The notes: a model not told the origin generated them from the sequence alone. A stretch of DNA of 64,000 nucleotides from an uncultured Ruminococcus sp. (GCA_902776185.1 CACYPH010000003.1:1-64000); one strand, 5' to 3'. Counted from the first letter of the stretch, positions 35,751-44,491 are shown. Made by a program: numbers and translations.

Positions 35751-35888
35751 TTACCCCCTCATGGTAAGACAGGTGATGATGAGAACCAGCGCCGCTATCA
35801 CACAGACAGCCTTTGTCGGCAGACACGCCGCTACGATCAGTCCCGCGCCGAATGCGATCGGCCCGATACAGGATTTACATTTTCTCAT
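35751..35888 (-). CDS. Small hydrophobic protein upstream of spoVM
   Basis: The 45-codon ORF encodes MRKCKSCIGP, then a hydrophobic stretch with two likely short membrane helices ending CLTMRG. The CxxC at the start (C4, C7) may bind metal. GGGTGAT precedes its ATG. It ends four bases before spoVM, so the two are likely one transcript. I do not recognise the family with certainty. A sporulation role is inferred from position only. Confidence 0.65.
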   Translation of the reverse strand: MRKCKSCIGPIAFGAGLIVAACLPTKAVCVIAALVLIITCLTMRG

Positions 35889-35984
35889 ATTGATCACCCT
35901 GTATATACTACGCCGGATTTGAACGGTTGTGACAGAGATATTGAAAAAGCGGCGAATTACTGATATAATAACAGCGGTGATAAC

Positions 35985-36944
35985 ATGAGAACGCTCACGA
36001 TCGGCAAAAACGACGCCGGTCAGCGGCTGGACAAGTATCTGAGCAAACGGTTCAAAACCATGCCCAAGTCGCTGATGTACAAATATCTCAGAACAAAATA
36101 TATCAAGGTGAACGGTAAAAAAGCGCAGCCCGACGTCTTTCTCAACGAGGGCGACGTGCTGACGCTGTATATTCGCGACGAGTTCTTTGAGGAAAAGAAA
36201 AGCTACGATTTTCTCAAGGCTGGCAAGGATTTATCCATCATTTACGAGGATGAAAACATCCTGCTTCTCGATAAAAAGGTCGGCGTGATCGCCCATCAGG
36301 ACAGCCGCTACGACAGCGATACGCTGAATCTGAGGGTACTGCGGTACTTATACGAAAAGGGAGAATATGACCCCGAGAAGGAGAATTCGTTTACTCCCGC
36401 CCTATGTAACCGCATCGACCGCAACACCGGCGGGATCGTGATCGCCGCAAAAAATGCCGAAGCGCTCAGGATCATCAACGAGAAGATCCGCGGCCGTGAG
36501 ATCAAAAAAACCTATCTCTGCGCTGTCAAAGGCAAGCCGTCAAAGGATCACGCGATCATGACCGCTTACCTGAGTAAAAATGAAAGCACCAACACGGTCA
36601 GCGTCTTTGACAAACCCCGCGAAGATACGAAGGAGATCATCACCGAGTATACGGTACTCGACTCCTCTCCTGCCCTCTCTCTGTGCGAGGTACTGCTCCA
36701 CACCGGACGCACCCACCAGATACGCGCTCATATGGCGCATATCGGGCATCCGCTGCTCGGTGACGAGAAATACGGCGACAGAAAACTCAACGCCCGTTAT
36801 CAAATGAAGCGGCAGGCGCTGTATTCCTACAAGCTGAAATTCGCATTCACAACGCCGTCAGGTTCACTGGAGTATCTGAACGGCAGGACATATGCGGTCG
36901 ACCGCGTGTGGTTCGCCGAGAATAAGCATCTGAATATTCGATAA
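35985..36944 (+). CDS. RluA family 23S rRNA pseudouridine synthase
   Basis: The 319-residue protein has an N-terminal S4 RNA-binding domain (about 12-60, AGQRLDKYLSKRF...KVNGKKA) and the RluA catalytic domain with the motif CNRIDRNTGGIVIAAKN, where the Asp after RI is the nucleophile, and TGRTHQIRAHMAHIGHPLLGDEKYG near the end. It converts uridines in ribosomal RNA. RluC or RluD type target cannot be told from sequence alone. Confidence 0.92.
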   Translation: MRTLTIGKNDAGQRLDKYLSKRFKTMPKSLMYKYLRTKYIKVNGKKAQPDVFLNEGDVLTLYIRDEFFEEKKSYDFLKAGKDLSIIYEDENILLLDKKVGVIAHQDSRYDSDTLNLRVLRYLYEKGEYDPEKENSFTPALCNRIDRNTGGIVIAAKNAEALRIINEKIRGREIKKTYLCAVKGKPSKDHAIMTAYLSKNESTNTVSVFDKPREDTKEIITEYTVLDSSPALSLCEVLLHTGRTHQIRAHMAHIGHPLLGDEKYGDRKLNARYQMKRQALYSYKLKFAFTTPSGSLEYLNGRTYAVDRVWFAENKHLNIR

Positions 36945-36949
36945 AAGAA

Positions 36950-36978
36950 AAAAGCCTCTGATCCGTTCAGAGGCTTTG
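36950..36978. terminator. Bidirectional terminator between convergent genes
   Basis: AAAGCCTCTGA and TCAGAGGCTTT form an 11-base-pair stem with A and T runs on either side, between rluA-like and pgeF. Confidence 0.8.
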
Positions 36979-36981
36979 CTG

Positions 36982-37812
36982 TTATTTTTGAGAATTGATA
37001 CGGAGCATGGCGCACATCGTACCGCGGTCGCCCTTCGTGGCGCGATGGCTCCAGAGCAGATCGCTGCTGCACTGTGTGCACAGATCGCCGACAGCGATGT
37101 TCTCGGGCTTCACGCCGCAATCAACAAGTATTTGGCGGTTGCACTCGCGCATATCGACCATGAATTTTCCGCCGTCTTTCGGGAATACAAAGCGGTCGCT
37201 GTTAAGCCCCAGATCGTAAAAATGCTGTGCGCAGGGCTGATCGACCTCATAGCAGCACACGCCGATATTCGGGCCGATCGCGCAGACAAGATCGGCGGGG
37301 TCTGTCCCGAAGCTCTCGCGCATGGTTTCGACCACCTTTGCGGCGATCCTGCCGACAGTGCCGCGCCATCCGCCGTGAGCCAATCCGACAGCGTGCGTGC
37401 CGGTATCGACAAAATACAGCGGTGTGCAGTCGGCATAATAGGTGCATAAGGTCAAGCCCGGCTCAATCGTCACTAGCCCGTCGACGCTTTGGATATCCTT
37501 TTCACGGTAGACGCCGATCCCCTTTTCCGCAGAGGTACAGACGCGAACAAAGGTATGATGATCCTGAGAGGATGCGACCAGCATCGGGTAATCAAAGCCC
37601 GCCGCCGCACAGAAGCGCTTGTAGTTCTCCGTGACAGCCTCGCGGTCATCATGGTCAAAGCTCATATCCATCGGATGGATGGTACGGGTACCTTCGCCGA
37701 TCTTCGTCGAAAAAGCGTGACGAATAAACGGGATCTCGGACAATGCGTTGAAGGTCAGATAGGCAACGCCGTCTTTTTCGTTCAGTTGAAAAACATTAGA
37801 ATCAATTTTCAA
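36982..37812 (-). CDS. pgeF: Peptidoglycan editing factor PgeF (YfiH/laccase-domain) family
   Basis: The 276-residue protein has the multicopper-oxidase-like fold family formerly called polyphenol oxidase: the metal motif with TYYADCTPLYF, the HGGWRGTVGRIA loop and GPNIGVCCYEV. PgeF clears wrong muropeptide precursors in some bacteria, and other members act as purine nucleosidases. The TTG at 37812 is preferred to an ATG at 37869 because the promoter (37829-37857) would start transcription only about ten bases before it, and GGTGAT sits correctly. Confidence 0.85.
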   Translation of the reverse strand: MKIDSNVFQLNEKDGVAYLTFNALSEIPFIRHAFSTKIGEGTRTIHPMDMSFDHDDREAVTENYKRFCAAAGFDYPMLVASSQDHHTFVRVCTSAEKGIGVYREKDIQSVDGLVTIEPGLTLCTYYADCTPLYFVDTGTHAVGLAHGGWRGTVGRIAAKVVETMRESFGTDPADLVCAIGPNIGVCCYEVDQPCAQHFYDLGLNSDRFVFPKDGGKFMVDMRECNRQILVDCGVKPENIAVGDLCTQCSSDLLWSHRATKGDRGTMCAMLRINSQK

Positions 37813-37828
37813 AAAAATCACCGTTTCT

Positions 37829-37857
37829 ATTATACTACCGATTGATATGACTTGCAA
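37829..37857 (-). promoter_or_regulatory. Promoter of pgeF
   Basis: Minus-strand TTGCAA (37857-37852), a 17-base spacer and TATAAT (37834-37829). This fixes the start codon downstream of it. Confidence 0.75.
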
Positions 37858-37960
37858 TAGCGAAAACATGATGTTATAATGTTAATTGGTATATTATGCG
37901 GGACGGTCGGATCGAAGCCGCTGTCCCCGACACATTCAGACTCTATATGACGGTGATACT

Positions 37961-38167
37961 ATGAAGAAACAGCTCTTCGGCAAGAATATCGTGCCCGCCT
38001 GCACCTACTGCGTCCACTCAAAAAAAGAGGGCAATACGCAGTTTTGTGACGCGAGAAAGGTACTGAAAAACGGCAAATGCAGAAAATTTGTCTATAACCC
38101 CATCATGCGGGTCCCCAGAGGCGCCGCTAAGCTGCCTACCTATAAAAACGACGATTTTTCTATCTGA
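37961..38167 (+). CDS. Small cysteine-rich protein, unknown
   Basis: The 68-residue protein begins MKKQLFGKNIVPACTYC and has four Cys (C14, C17, C29, C40) spaced like a small zinc site, then a basic tail. GGTGAT precedes the start. Similar short proteins occur in Clostridia, but I know no function. It lies 15 bases before the membrane protein gene, so they may be cotranscribed. Confidence 0.6.
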   Translation: MKKQLFGKNIVPACTYCVHSKKEGNTQFCDARKVLKNGKCRKFVYNPIMRVPRGAAKLPTYKNDDFSI

Positions 38168-38182
38168 CAGAGGTAAACAAAC

Positions 38183-39862
38183 GTGAAAAATAATACATTG
38201 ATTATCAGACAAAAAACCGTTCAGATCTGTACGGCGATCGCAGTCGTACTGGTCGGACTGTTGTTCGCGATGATTTCCGTCTACAGCATTTTGCAGACCT
38301 GCCGTTTTGATGCAGCCAATCCCGCTGCGGAAAATATCCTGTTTGACAACGACAGCGTGATCACCAATATCGGGCTGATCGTCCTGACGATCCTCGGACT
38401 GCTTGTGCTGATCCGCAAGAACGTTCATCTGAGCAAGGTCAACACGAAACTGGTCGTCGGCATTATGCTGGTGATCGTGACGACGCTGTCTGTGATCTGG
38501 GTCACGACCGTCAAATCGCTTGCAAGCGGTGAAACCCAGACGATGCTGACCACTGCGCGCGAGGCGGCAGAAGGCAAATATGACCGCTTTACCGCCCCCT
38601 ACTCCGGCGATTACAGCTATTATCAATTCTATCCGTTCCAGCTCGGATATGTCTTTTTCGCCCAGATCCTCTACTCGATCTTCGGCACGCAGAGCACGGA
38701 ACAGCTGTTCCAGATCATCAATGTCATCGCGCTTGATTTTGCCTACGTTGCGCTTGTGATGATTACCAATCGACTGTTCAAGCGCAAGGCTGTGACCAAC
38801 ATGACCGCCGTCACACTGGTGTGCTGTTTCCAGCCGATGTTCATCACGACCCTGACGAACGGCGTGCTGATCGGTTTAGCGCTTGCGCTATGGGCGGTAT
38901 TCTTCACGCTGAGATTTATGCAGGATGACAAGCTGCTGTTCGCGGGACTTTCTGTTCTGCTGATCACGCTCTCTGTACTGATCAAGTATACTTATATGGT
39001 TGTTCTGATCGCGCTGGTCATCGCGCTGATCCTGCATATCATCGATAAAGTCAAGCTGATCTCACTCGCGATCGCCGCATTGATGATCCTCTGCCCGATC
39101 GGTCTGCAAATGGTACTCGAGCAATCCTACGGCGCAAAAAGCGGCGCCGCGATCAATACCAGAGTGACCAACACGCTGTACGCCTATATGGGTGTGACCG
39201 AGGAGGACTCCTCCTCCCGCTACGGCGGATGGTTCTCTTTTATCAGCGTCAATACGCTGACAAATCATCAGCTGGATGAATCCGCTGCCGATAAGGAAGC
39301 GGACGCGGCGATCAAGGAGCGTCGCGATCAGCTGAAAAAGGAAGGCAGATTAGTGGAATTCTACTCTTCTAAGCTGCTCAGCGAGATCAATGAACCGTCA
39401 TTCCAGTCGATCTGGGTCAGTCAGGTACACGAGCATGACTTCCCCGAGGCGTCCATCGAAAACCCCGACCCGTTCCCGAAATTCGCAAAATCCGTCTACA
39501 CGGGCGGACTTTCCAGGGTGTTTGATCGGTGGTTTAACTACTATAACATGATCATCTTCATCGGCTTTACGGCAGGAATGGTGTGGCTGATCGTCCGCAA
39601 AAAGCTCAATGCAGGAATGGTGATCCTACCGTCGGCGGTATTCGGCGGACTGCTGTATCACACGATCTGCGAGGCAAAAAGCCAGTTTATGCTGCCGTTC
39701 TTCGTGATGCTGATTCCGTTCGCGGTTTACGGTATTCTGGAAAGTATCCAAGCGCTGAGAAAGAAAACCGACTTCCTGTTCCATCAAAATCGTGCCGTTG
39801 ACGCCGATGACAGCGGCGATGCCGGTACTGAAATTGATGACAATCAAGAAACTGCAATCTGA
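38183..39862 (+). CDS. Multi-spanning membrane protein, GT-C-like
   Basis: The 559-residue protein has about 11 membrane helices and a large loop after the first helices with an acidic Asp/Glu-rich stretch. The layout of two or three N-terminal helices, an extracytoplasmic loop (TAPYSGDYSYYQFYPFQLGYVFFAQILY) and further helices resembles GT-C enzymes of the PMT/GT39 type that use lipid-linked sugars. I cannot name a family. Start is GTG at 38183 with AGAGG upstream. Confidence 0.7.
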   Translation: MKNNTLIIRQKTVQICTAIAVVLVGLLFAMISVYSILQTCRFDAANPAAENILFDNDSVITNIGLIVLTILGLLVLIRKNVHLSKVNTKLVVGIMLVIVTTLSVIWVTTVKSLASGETQTMLTTAREAAEGKYDRFTAPYSGDYSYYQFYPFQLGYVFFAQILYSIFGTQSTEQLFQIINVIALDFAYVALVMITNRLFKRKAVTNMTAVTLVCCFQPMFITTLTNGVLIGLALALWAVFFTLRFMQDDKLLFAGLSVLLITLSVLIKYTYMVVLIALVIALILHIIDKVKLISLAIAALMILCPIGLQMVLEQSYGAKSGAAINTRVTNTLYAYMGVTEEDSSSRYGGWFSFISVNTLTNHQLDESAADKEADAAIKERRDQLKKEGRLVEFYSSKLLSEINEPSFQSIWVSQVHEHDFPEASIENPDPFPKFAKSVYTGGLSRVFDRWFNYYNMIIFIGFTAGMVWLIVRKKLNAGMVILPSAVFGGLLYHTICEAKSQFMLPFFVMLIPFAVYGILESIQALRKKTDFLFHQNRAVDADDSGDAGTEIDDNQETAI

Positions 39863-39889
39863 ATAATTACATGAATTGATACAAGATTG

Positions 39890-39922
39890 AGAGCGCCTCC
39901 CATGCGGAAAGCGCTCTTCTTT
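39890..39922 (+). terminator. Terminator of the GT-C-like gene
   Basis: AGAGCGC and GCGCTCT form a stem with a 14-base loop, then TTCTTT. It lies between convergent genes. Confidence 0.65.
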
Positions 39923-39957
39923 ATGTTGTGATTCGGTTGTAATCAGGTAATAAGGGA

Positions 39958-42516
39958 TCAATAAGCGTTGATCTCGCCGATACCGTGGGCGTCCGCATAG
40001 CCTGCAACGTACATTTGAACAGCTGTCGCGTCTATGATATTGAGTTCTGCGCCGGTGATCGTGCCGCGCGTTCTCATCTTATCGGAATTCTCATACTCGT
40101 AACCGGCGACCAGCATCTGAACCTTTGTGGCGTCCATGATAGTGATCTCTTCGTCATCATCGACGTCGCCGAGCTTGTAGGATACGCTGTGATCGTATTC
40201 TGTGGGTTTGACGGTCTCGGGTTCGGTAGGAGCTGCTGTCGGCGCGGCTATCGGAGCTTCGGTAGGCGCCTGAGTGGGGGCGGCAGTCGGGGCTTCGGTC
40301 GCGGGAGCAGTCGTCGTCTTATAATAGATGACCTTCTTGGAGGAATCGTTGCCGCTTACGATCCAGTCTGAGTTGCCGTCGCCGTTGGGACGCAGGTAGA
40401 ATCGGTACCATCCGGCTGTGGTGATGGAAATATCGTTGCCGGTTCCGTCGGGATACCATGCAGAGCAGGTGCTTCCGTCGGTGGATTTCACCGCCTTGCA
40501 GGTCACGCCTGCATTCAGATATACCGTCAGCTTATACTGCTCGATACTGCCCTCGTTATCCTGGTAGAAATTATAGGATGCGTTCGGCTTCCAGCTTGTC
40601 ATCGAGCCGACCAGATAATAATTGGTTGCAGCAGGCGCGGAGGTCGGGGTAACGGTAGGCGCTGCGGTTGAAGCAGCAGTCGCCTGCGTCGCAGTCGTAG
40701 CGGTTGTCGGCGATGCGGTCGGTGCAGCGGTTGGATCGATCGTCCATGAGCCGGGACATACTCCCGTACCGTCGCTGTCCCATCCGGAGATCGTATAGGT
40801 CGCGTTGGAGGAAGGGATGGTCAGGTCTGCCGTCTGATTCCATTTGTTCGTCCAGTCAAGGGTATATGTGTCGTCCTTGCTCATACGGACGAAGATAACG
40901 TTTGTAAAGCCGTCGGGTACATCTACGGTATAGGTGCTGCCGGAGCCGGACATCTTCTTCCATGTTTCACCGTTTCCAAAGAAATATGCCGCGAACCATG
41001 CACTGTCATTCGTCCAAACGCCGGGTTTGAGCGTCAGGGTCTTGCCGGTAGAGGCATAGGTCGCCTCGGTCATCGAGGTATTGGAGGGATTGTAGACGAC
41101 CGCAACACCGGTGGAGCCGACAGTACCGGTGATCTTGCCGCCGGATACGGTGAAGGTATTGCCGGCGATCTGATCTTTGTAGGTGCCGGAAGCCATCTTG
41201 TTCGCAGTGAGAGATACGCTGCCCGCGCCGTCGAGCTTACTGATGACCACGCCGGAGGTGCCGCGCTCGTTATAGGCGACTTTGCCGGAGGTAGCGAGAT
41301 ACTCGCTTTGACCGCGGAAATAGTTCTTGAACTTGTTGACCTCGGCAACAGCCGTTGACTTCCATGTGGTGTCATTTGTCGCGGCGGTCACATACTCGGA
41401 ACCGGGGCGGGCAAAATAGAGCGCAGTCGCGTTCTTTCTGGAGCCGATGATCGCCCATGCGCGGACAACACTTGTGTTGCTGACGCTGTCAGTATGGGTA
41501 CCGCCGTAGCCGGTACCGTTGTAGTAGGAATCATGTGATTCTACCCAAAGAACATTGTTTTTAGCCGATCTGTTATTCTTAAAGTTGACAGCCGCAACTC
41601 TGGAAGGATCCTGACCTTGTACGCCGCCTAAAGCCTCCATGCCGATATTCGGCTCGGTCACATGACCGATGTACCAGATATAGTCATCCAGAACGTTGTC
41701 GCCGCCCCAAGCGTCGTAGTATACTTCGCCGTAGCTGAACAGCGATTTTCCCTGAGAACTCGCATAAGAATTCGCTTCTCCGATGGTGTTCGCCCAGAAC
41801 ATCGACTTATAGGAATCATTATCTCTCGGTGTTTCAATGTTCTGAGCCGCGTCAAAACGGAAACCGTCTACACCGCAGTCGATCGCTTCTTTGAGCATAC
41901 TGAGCACCATACTCTGCACCTTGCTGTTGGATGTGTTCAGATCAGGTAGGCTCGAATTATCATGCATGACCATATCGTACCGATCGGAACCGCTCAAAGA
42001 TGTACCGGTATTATGCCAGCAGGATTCATCTTTGAGGAGCGTTTCGTTGATCTCTGCGGATCTGCCGTTGTAGCTGCCGTGAGAGCCGGGATTTGCCATA
42101 TGGTTTGCTACTACGTCGGCGATGATTTTAATACCCTTCTCATGTGCAGTTTCACAGAGTGATTTCAACTCAGCCTTTGTGCCGAGCCAGTTATTGCCGT
42201 CGGCTACTTTAAAATCAACCGGCTGATAAAAATGCCACCAGACGTTGCCTTTTGTAGAATCGTAGGTGTTATAATCCTTCGGCGGCTGAATACAGGACGT
42301 TTGTACAGCGCTGTAACCTGCCGCTTTGATGTCGTCAAGGTTTGCTTTGATGGTGTTATAGGACCAGCACATACAGTGCAGTATATTACCGCCCTCGACA
42401 GGTGTTGAGGGTTGAGAATACTGGGACGCGCCGGACGCAGGAGTATTGATCGCCGTGATCGCAAAGACAGAAATGATCAGCGTCAATGCGAGCAGCAGGC
42501 TGAGCAGCTTTTTCAT
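39958..42516 (-). CDS. Secreted alpha-amylase (GH13) with starch-binding modules and a C-terminal dockerin
   Basis: The 852-residue protein has a signal peptide (about 1-28) and an alpha-amylase domain of the Bacillus subtilis AmyE type (about 40-400). Catalytic residues are D222 (DGFRFDAAQ), E264 (FSYGEVY) and D329 (WVESHDS). A beta domain follows, then a CBM26-like module (about 515-615), a Ser/Thr/Ala/Pro linker, a second beta module (YYLVGSMTSWKPNASYN, about 660-755), a Pro/Thr/Glu linker and a dockerin (about 780-852). In the dockerin the first calcium loop (GDVDDDEEITIMDA) keeps Asp residues. The second (RGTITGAELNIIDA) has lost them. ATG at 42516 follows AGGAGG. It would release malto-oligosaccharides outside the cell. 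Confidence 0.92.
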   Translation of the reverse strand: MKKLLSLLLALTLIISVFAITAINTPASGASQYSQPSTPVEGGNILHCMCWSYNTIKANLDDIKAAGYSAVQTSCIQPPKDYNTYDSTKGNVWWHFYQPVDFKVADGNNWLGTKAELKSLCETAHEKGIKIIADVVANHMANPGSHGSYNGRSAEINETLLKDESCWHNTGTSLSGSDRYDMVMHDNSSLPDLNTSNSKVQSMVLSMLKEAIDCGVDGFRFDAAQNIETPRDNDSYKSMFWANTIGEANSYASSQGKSLFSYGEVYYDAWGGDNVLDDYIWYIGHVTEPNIGMEALGGVQGQDPSRVAAVNFKNNRSAKNNVLWVESHDSYYNGTGYGGTHTDSVSNTSVVRAWAIIGSRKNATALYFARPGSEYVTAATNDTTWKSTAVAEVNKFKNYFRGQSEYLATSGKVAYNERGTSGVVISKLDGAGSVSLTANKMASGTYKDQIAGNTFTVSGGKITGTVGSTGVAVVYNPSNTSMTEATYASTGKTLTLKPGVWTNDSAWFAAYFFGNGETWKKMSGSGSTYTVDVPDGFTNVIFVRMSKDDTYTLDWTNKWNQTADLTIPSSNATYTISGWDSDGTGVCPGSWTIDPTAAPTASPTTATTATQATAASTAAPTVTPTSAPAATNYYLVGSMTSWKPNASYNFYQDNEGSIEQYKLTVYLNAGVTCKAVKSTDGSTCSAWYPDGTGNDISITTAGWYRFYLRPNGDGNSDWIVSGNDSSKKVIYYKTTTAPATEAPTAAPTQAPTEAPIAAPTAAPTEPETVKPTEYDHSVSYKLGDVDDDEEITIMDATKVQMLVAGYEYENSDKMRTRGTITGAELNIIDATAVQMYVAGYADAHGIGEINAY

Positions 42517-42546
42517 GAAAAGGCCTCCTAAAAATATGTCACTACT

Positions 42547-42575
42547 ATTGTACAGAATCAGGAAATCAATCACAA
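42547..42575 (-). promoter_or_regulatory. Promoter of the alpha-amylase gene
   Basis: Minus-strand TTGTGA (42575-42570), a 17-base spacer and TACAAT (42552-42547). Confidence 0.65.
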
Positions 42576-42693
42576 GAATCCGCGGAAATTATTAATGCAC
42601 AAAGTTTCAGTGACGGAAATAGACAAGATGAACAAATGCCGGTGCAAAAAAGAAGAATCGAGTGACAAATAAAGGAACGAATAAAGTAGAATA

Positions 42694-42716
42694 AAGTCTA
42701 GAATATATTTAGACTT
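42694..42716. promoter_or_regulatory. Palindrome upstream of the amylase, possible operator
   Basis: AAGTCTA (42694-42700) and TAGACTT (42710-42716) are perfect inverted repeats around a 9-base AT core. It lies about 120 bases upstream of the amylase promoter. The protein that might bind it is unknown. Nothing else is evident in 42576-42776. Confidence 0.4.
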
Positions 42717-42776
42717 GATTTTATGAAAGTCAATATTATTACTGTTTAATCAGCAGACTAATACTGATACAAACAA

Positions 42777-42802
42777 AAGCGCCGCATAAAGCGACGCTCC
42801 GT
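42777..42802 (-). terminator. Terminator of the sigma-like gene pair
   Basis: AGCGTCGC and GCGGCGCT pair around TTTAT on the minus strand, then the transcript reads TTTTG. Confidence 0.6.
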
Positions 42803-42807
42803 TTTCG

Positions 42808-43098
42808 CTATTCAGTTGTACGCTCATAGTAGGAAGCGATTCTTCTGAGCTTGCGCGTTGCGGCGGCGATATGTCTTGAGACCGTTGATTTTGACAGATC
42901 CAGCGAGCGGGCTATTTCTGTCATCTGCATACCTTCCAAATAGTAACGGGTCAGACAGTCGCGCTGACGGTCGGTCAACTCGTGCCGGATCGCGCGCGCC
43001 AGAATGCGCTTCATCCGAGCGCGGTCGGGGCGGTTATCCGCGCCCCGATTGTACAGATAATAGGAGATAAGAGGTTCGTTCTTATCATCCATGAACAT
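42808..43098 (-). CDS. Small DNA-binding protein with sigma-70 region 4-like helix-turn-helix
   Basis: The 96-residue protein ends in a region 4-like helix-turn-helix: LTDRQRDCLTRYYLEGMQMTEIARSLDLSKSTVSRHIAAATRKLRRI. There is no region 2, so it is not a full sigma factor. Such short proteins occur in prophages and mobile elements of Clostridia as late-gene regulators. ATG at 43098 lies five bases after the stop of the upstream gene, with GAGG ahead. It may be a leftover of a mobile element, or a host regulator. Confidence 0.65.
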   Translation of the reverse strand: MFMDDKNEPLISYYLYNRGADNRPDRARMKRILARAIRHELTDRQRDCLTRYYLEGMQMTEIARSLDLSKSTVSRHIAAATRKLRRIASYYERTTE

Positions 43099-43102
43099 TC
43101 GC

Positions 43103-43327
43103 TCACGCCTCACGTACAGCAACTCCTGCCCGCGAGGTGAGCAAATCGCCGATATCAAGCAGCTCATGGTAGATACGGCGGTACTGCTTGATATCGTCCG
43201 TGAGACGTTTGCGCTGATCGGCAGTCAGCGACTTTGTCCCTTTCAATCGAAGCTTCTTTTTCTCGATCACAGCTTGCACGCGGTGAGCATTAGTATAATA
43301 CTCATCCGCCCATTCAATATAATCCAT
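43103..43327 (-). CDS. Small charged helical protein, partner of the sigma-like gene
   Basis: The 74-residue protein is rich in Lys, Arg and Glu and mostly helical, probably a coiled coil (VIEKKKLRLKGTKSLTADQRKRLTDDIKQYRRIYHELLDI). ATG at 43327 follows AAAGGA. It is the first gene of a two-gene unit with the region 4-like protein and has a promoter at 43463-43491. I do not recognise a family. It resembles phage-type small proteins. Confidence 0.55.
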   Translation of the reverse strand: MDYIEWADEYYTNAHRVQAVIEKKKLRLKGTKSLTADQRKRLTDDIKQYRRIYHELLDIGDLLTSRAGVAVREA

Positions 43328-43462
43328 GCTTTTATTGTCCTTTCGCTTGTCTTCATCTTGCCGCCGAAGCGGGTTCAAAATATGGCTTATTCACGGGCTT
43401 TGGGGCTGTACCCTAGCGAATCGCTCCGGTTAAGCATCATTCCGAAGTGTTTCGTTACTTCT

Positions 43463-43491
43463 ATTTTACACGATTTTGACTGATATTTCAA
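43463..43491 (-). promoter_or_regulatory. Promoter of the sigma-like pair
   Basis: Minus-strand TTGAAA (43491-43486), a 17-base spacer and TAAAAT (43468-43463). Confidence 0.65.
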
Positions 43492-43545
43492 GTGTTTTTC
43501 GAATATTTGTTCTATTTTATTTATAAAAAATGCCGACAGTCAGCA

Positions 43546-44457
43546 TTATTCGTTAACTGTCGGTTGTGTGGATTCATTTTCAGTTGACCGAGATCTTGCT
43601 TTATCCTTATGCTTTGGGTCGGGAATTTCGGCGATGCGCTTGATCATCTTTACGCTGTCAAAGCATTTTTTGACGGTGATGCGTCCCTCAAACTCGCGTC
43701 TGCATCTGAAACAGCGAAATTTCGCGCGGAAAGTTTTGTTTTTGACGCGCCATTTAGAACGGCGAAATGCCTTTCTGCCGCATTGATCACAGAGAAAGAA
43801 CATTTCTTTTTTATTGACGTTCGGATCACGCAGATCGTAGATGTTGTAGTTCTTGAAGGTGATCTTCTGATAAAAGCGCTCGTCACAGACGTCGACATAC
43901 TTTTCGAACAGCTCGGGACGATAGAGCTTTTGGAAACACAGCGAAGTCAGCTCGGCATCTGTCAGCGCCCGATGGAGCGTGTCGTCCTCAAAGCCGATCC
44001 CGAGCAGCTCCGCACAGGTGGAAAGTCCCATCTGACGGGAGCGGTCGTGGTAATCGAGCGCCGCCTCGCAGTATGACTGGAGGTTGCAGTACGCCTTTAG
44101 GAAGGGCAAGGTTTCCTCGCCGTAAAAATAGCGGCAATTCTCCATCAACACTAAAACGTCACTGTTGCCCCAGCTGAGCAGCATGCCGTCGCCGAGGAAC
44201 TTTTTGAACTTCGAGAGGACATGAGTGAAGGTATTGTTGCTCTCCTTGAGGTCGTTCATTTTGATATGGGTGAGCTGTGACACGTGGCTGTTGAGCTTTT
44301 TGGAGATCTGCGGGCTGACAAGCTCGGAAAACGTATCGATCATATTCAGGTTTTCATCCAGCTTAACCGCGCCGAACTCGATGATTTCGTTAAAAAAACG
44401 ATGGTGGCGCTTGGAAAATGCGCCGTTGAATTCAAAGTCTATTACAATATAATTCAT
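43546..44457 (-). CDS. DEDDh 3'-5' exonuclease with C-terminal zinc ribbon
   Basis: The 303-residue protein has an N-terminal exonuclease domain of the KapD/DnaQ type: YIVIDFEFNG (D7, E9 metal ligands) and the HRALTDAE segment with the His-x4-Asp pair that defines DEDDh. The C-terminal third has two CxxC knuckles (LCDQCG and CFRCR), forming a zinc ribbon within a very basic region, then a Ser/Thr-rich tail. The substrate, DNA or RNA, is not shown. The fused ribbon may bind nucleic acid. It lies after bipA on the same strand. Confidence 0.8.
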   Translation of the reverse strand: MNYIVIDFEFNGAFSKRHHRFFNEIIEFGAVKLDENLNMIDTFSELVSPQISKKLNSHVSQLTHIKMNDLKESNNTFTHVLSKFKKFLGDGMLLSWGNSDVLVLMENCRYFYGEETLPFLKAYCNLQSYCEAALDYHDRSRQMGLSTCAELLGIGFEDDTLHRALTDAELTSLCFQKLYRPELFEKYVDVCDERFYQKITFKNYNIYDLRDPNVNKKEMFFLCDQCGRKAFRRSKWRVKNKTFRAKFRCFRCRREFEGRITVKKCFDSVKMIKRIAEIPDPKHKDKARSRSTENESTQPTVNE

Positions 44458-44467
44458 GGCATCCCGA

Positions 44468-44491
44468 AAGAGGCGACGATGACAGCCTCTT
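44468..44491 (-). terminator. Weak terminator-like hairpin between bipA and the exonuclease gene
   Basis: AAGAGGC and GCCTCTT pair around a 10-base loop on the minus strand, followed by TTC. No long T run, so termination may be partial. Confidence 0.4.

Noticed and set aside
37812..37869. ATG start of pgeF at 37869
   Set aside because: The predicted -10 and -35 elements lie inside that extension, so the transcript would begin after it.
42800..43400. Prophage or mobile element region
   Set aside because: Only two small phage-like genes are present. There is no integrase, terminase, portal or att pair, so I call them isolated genes.
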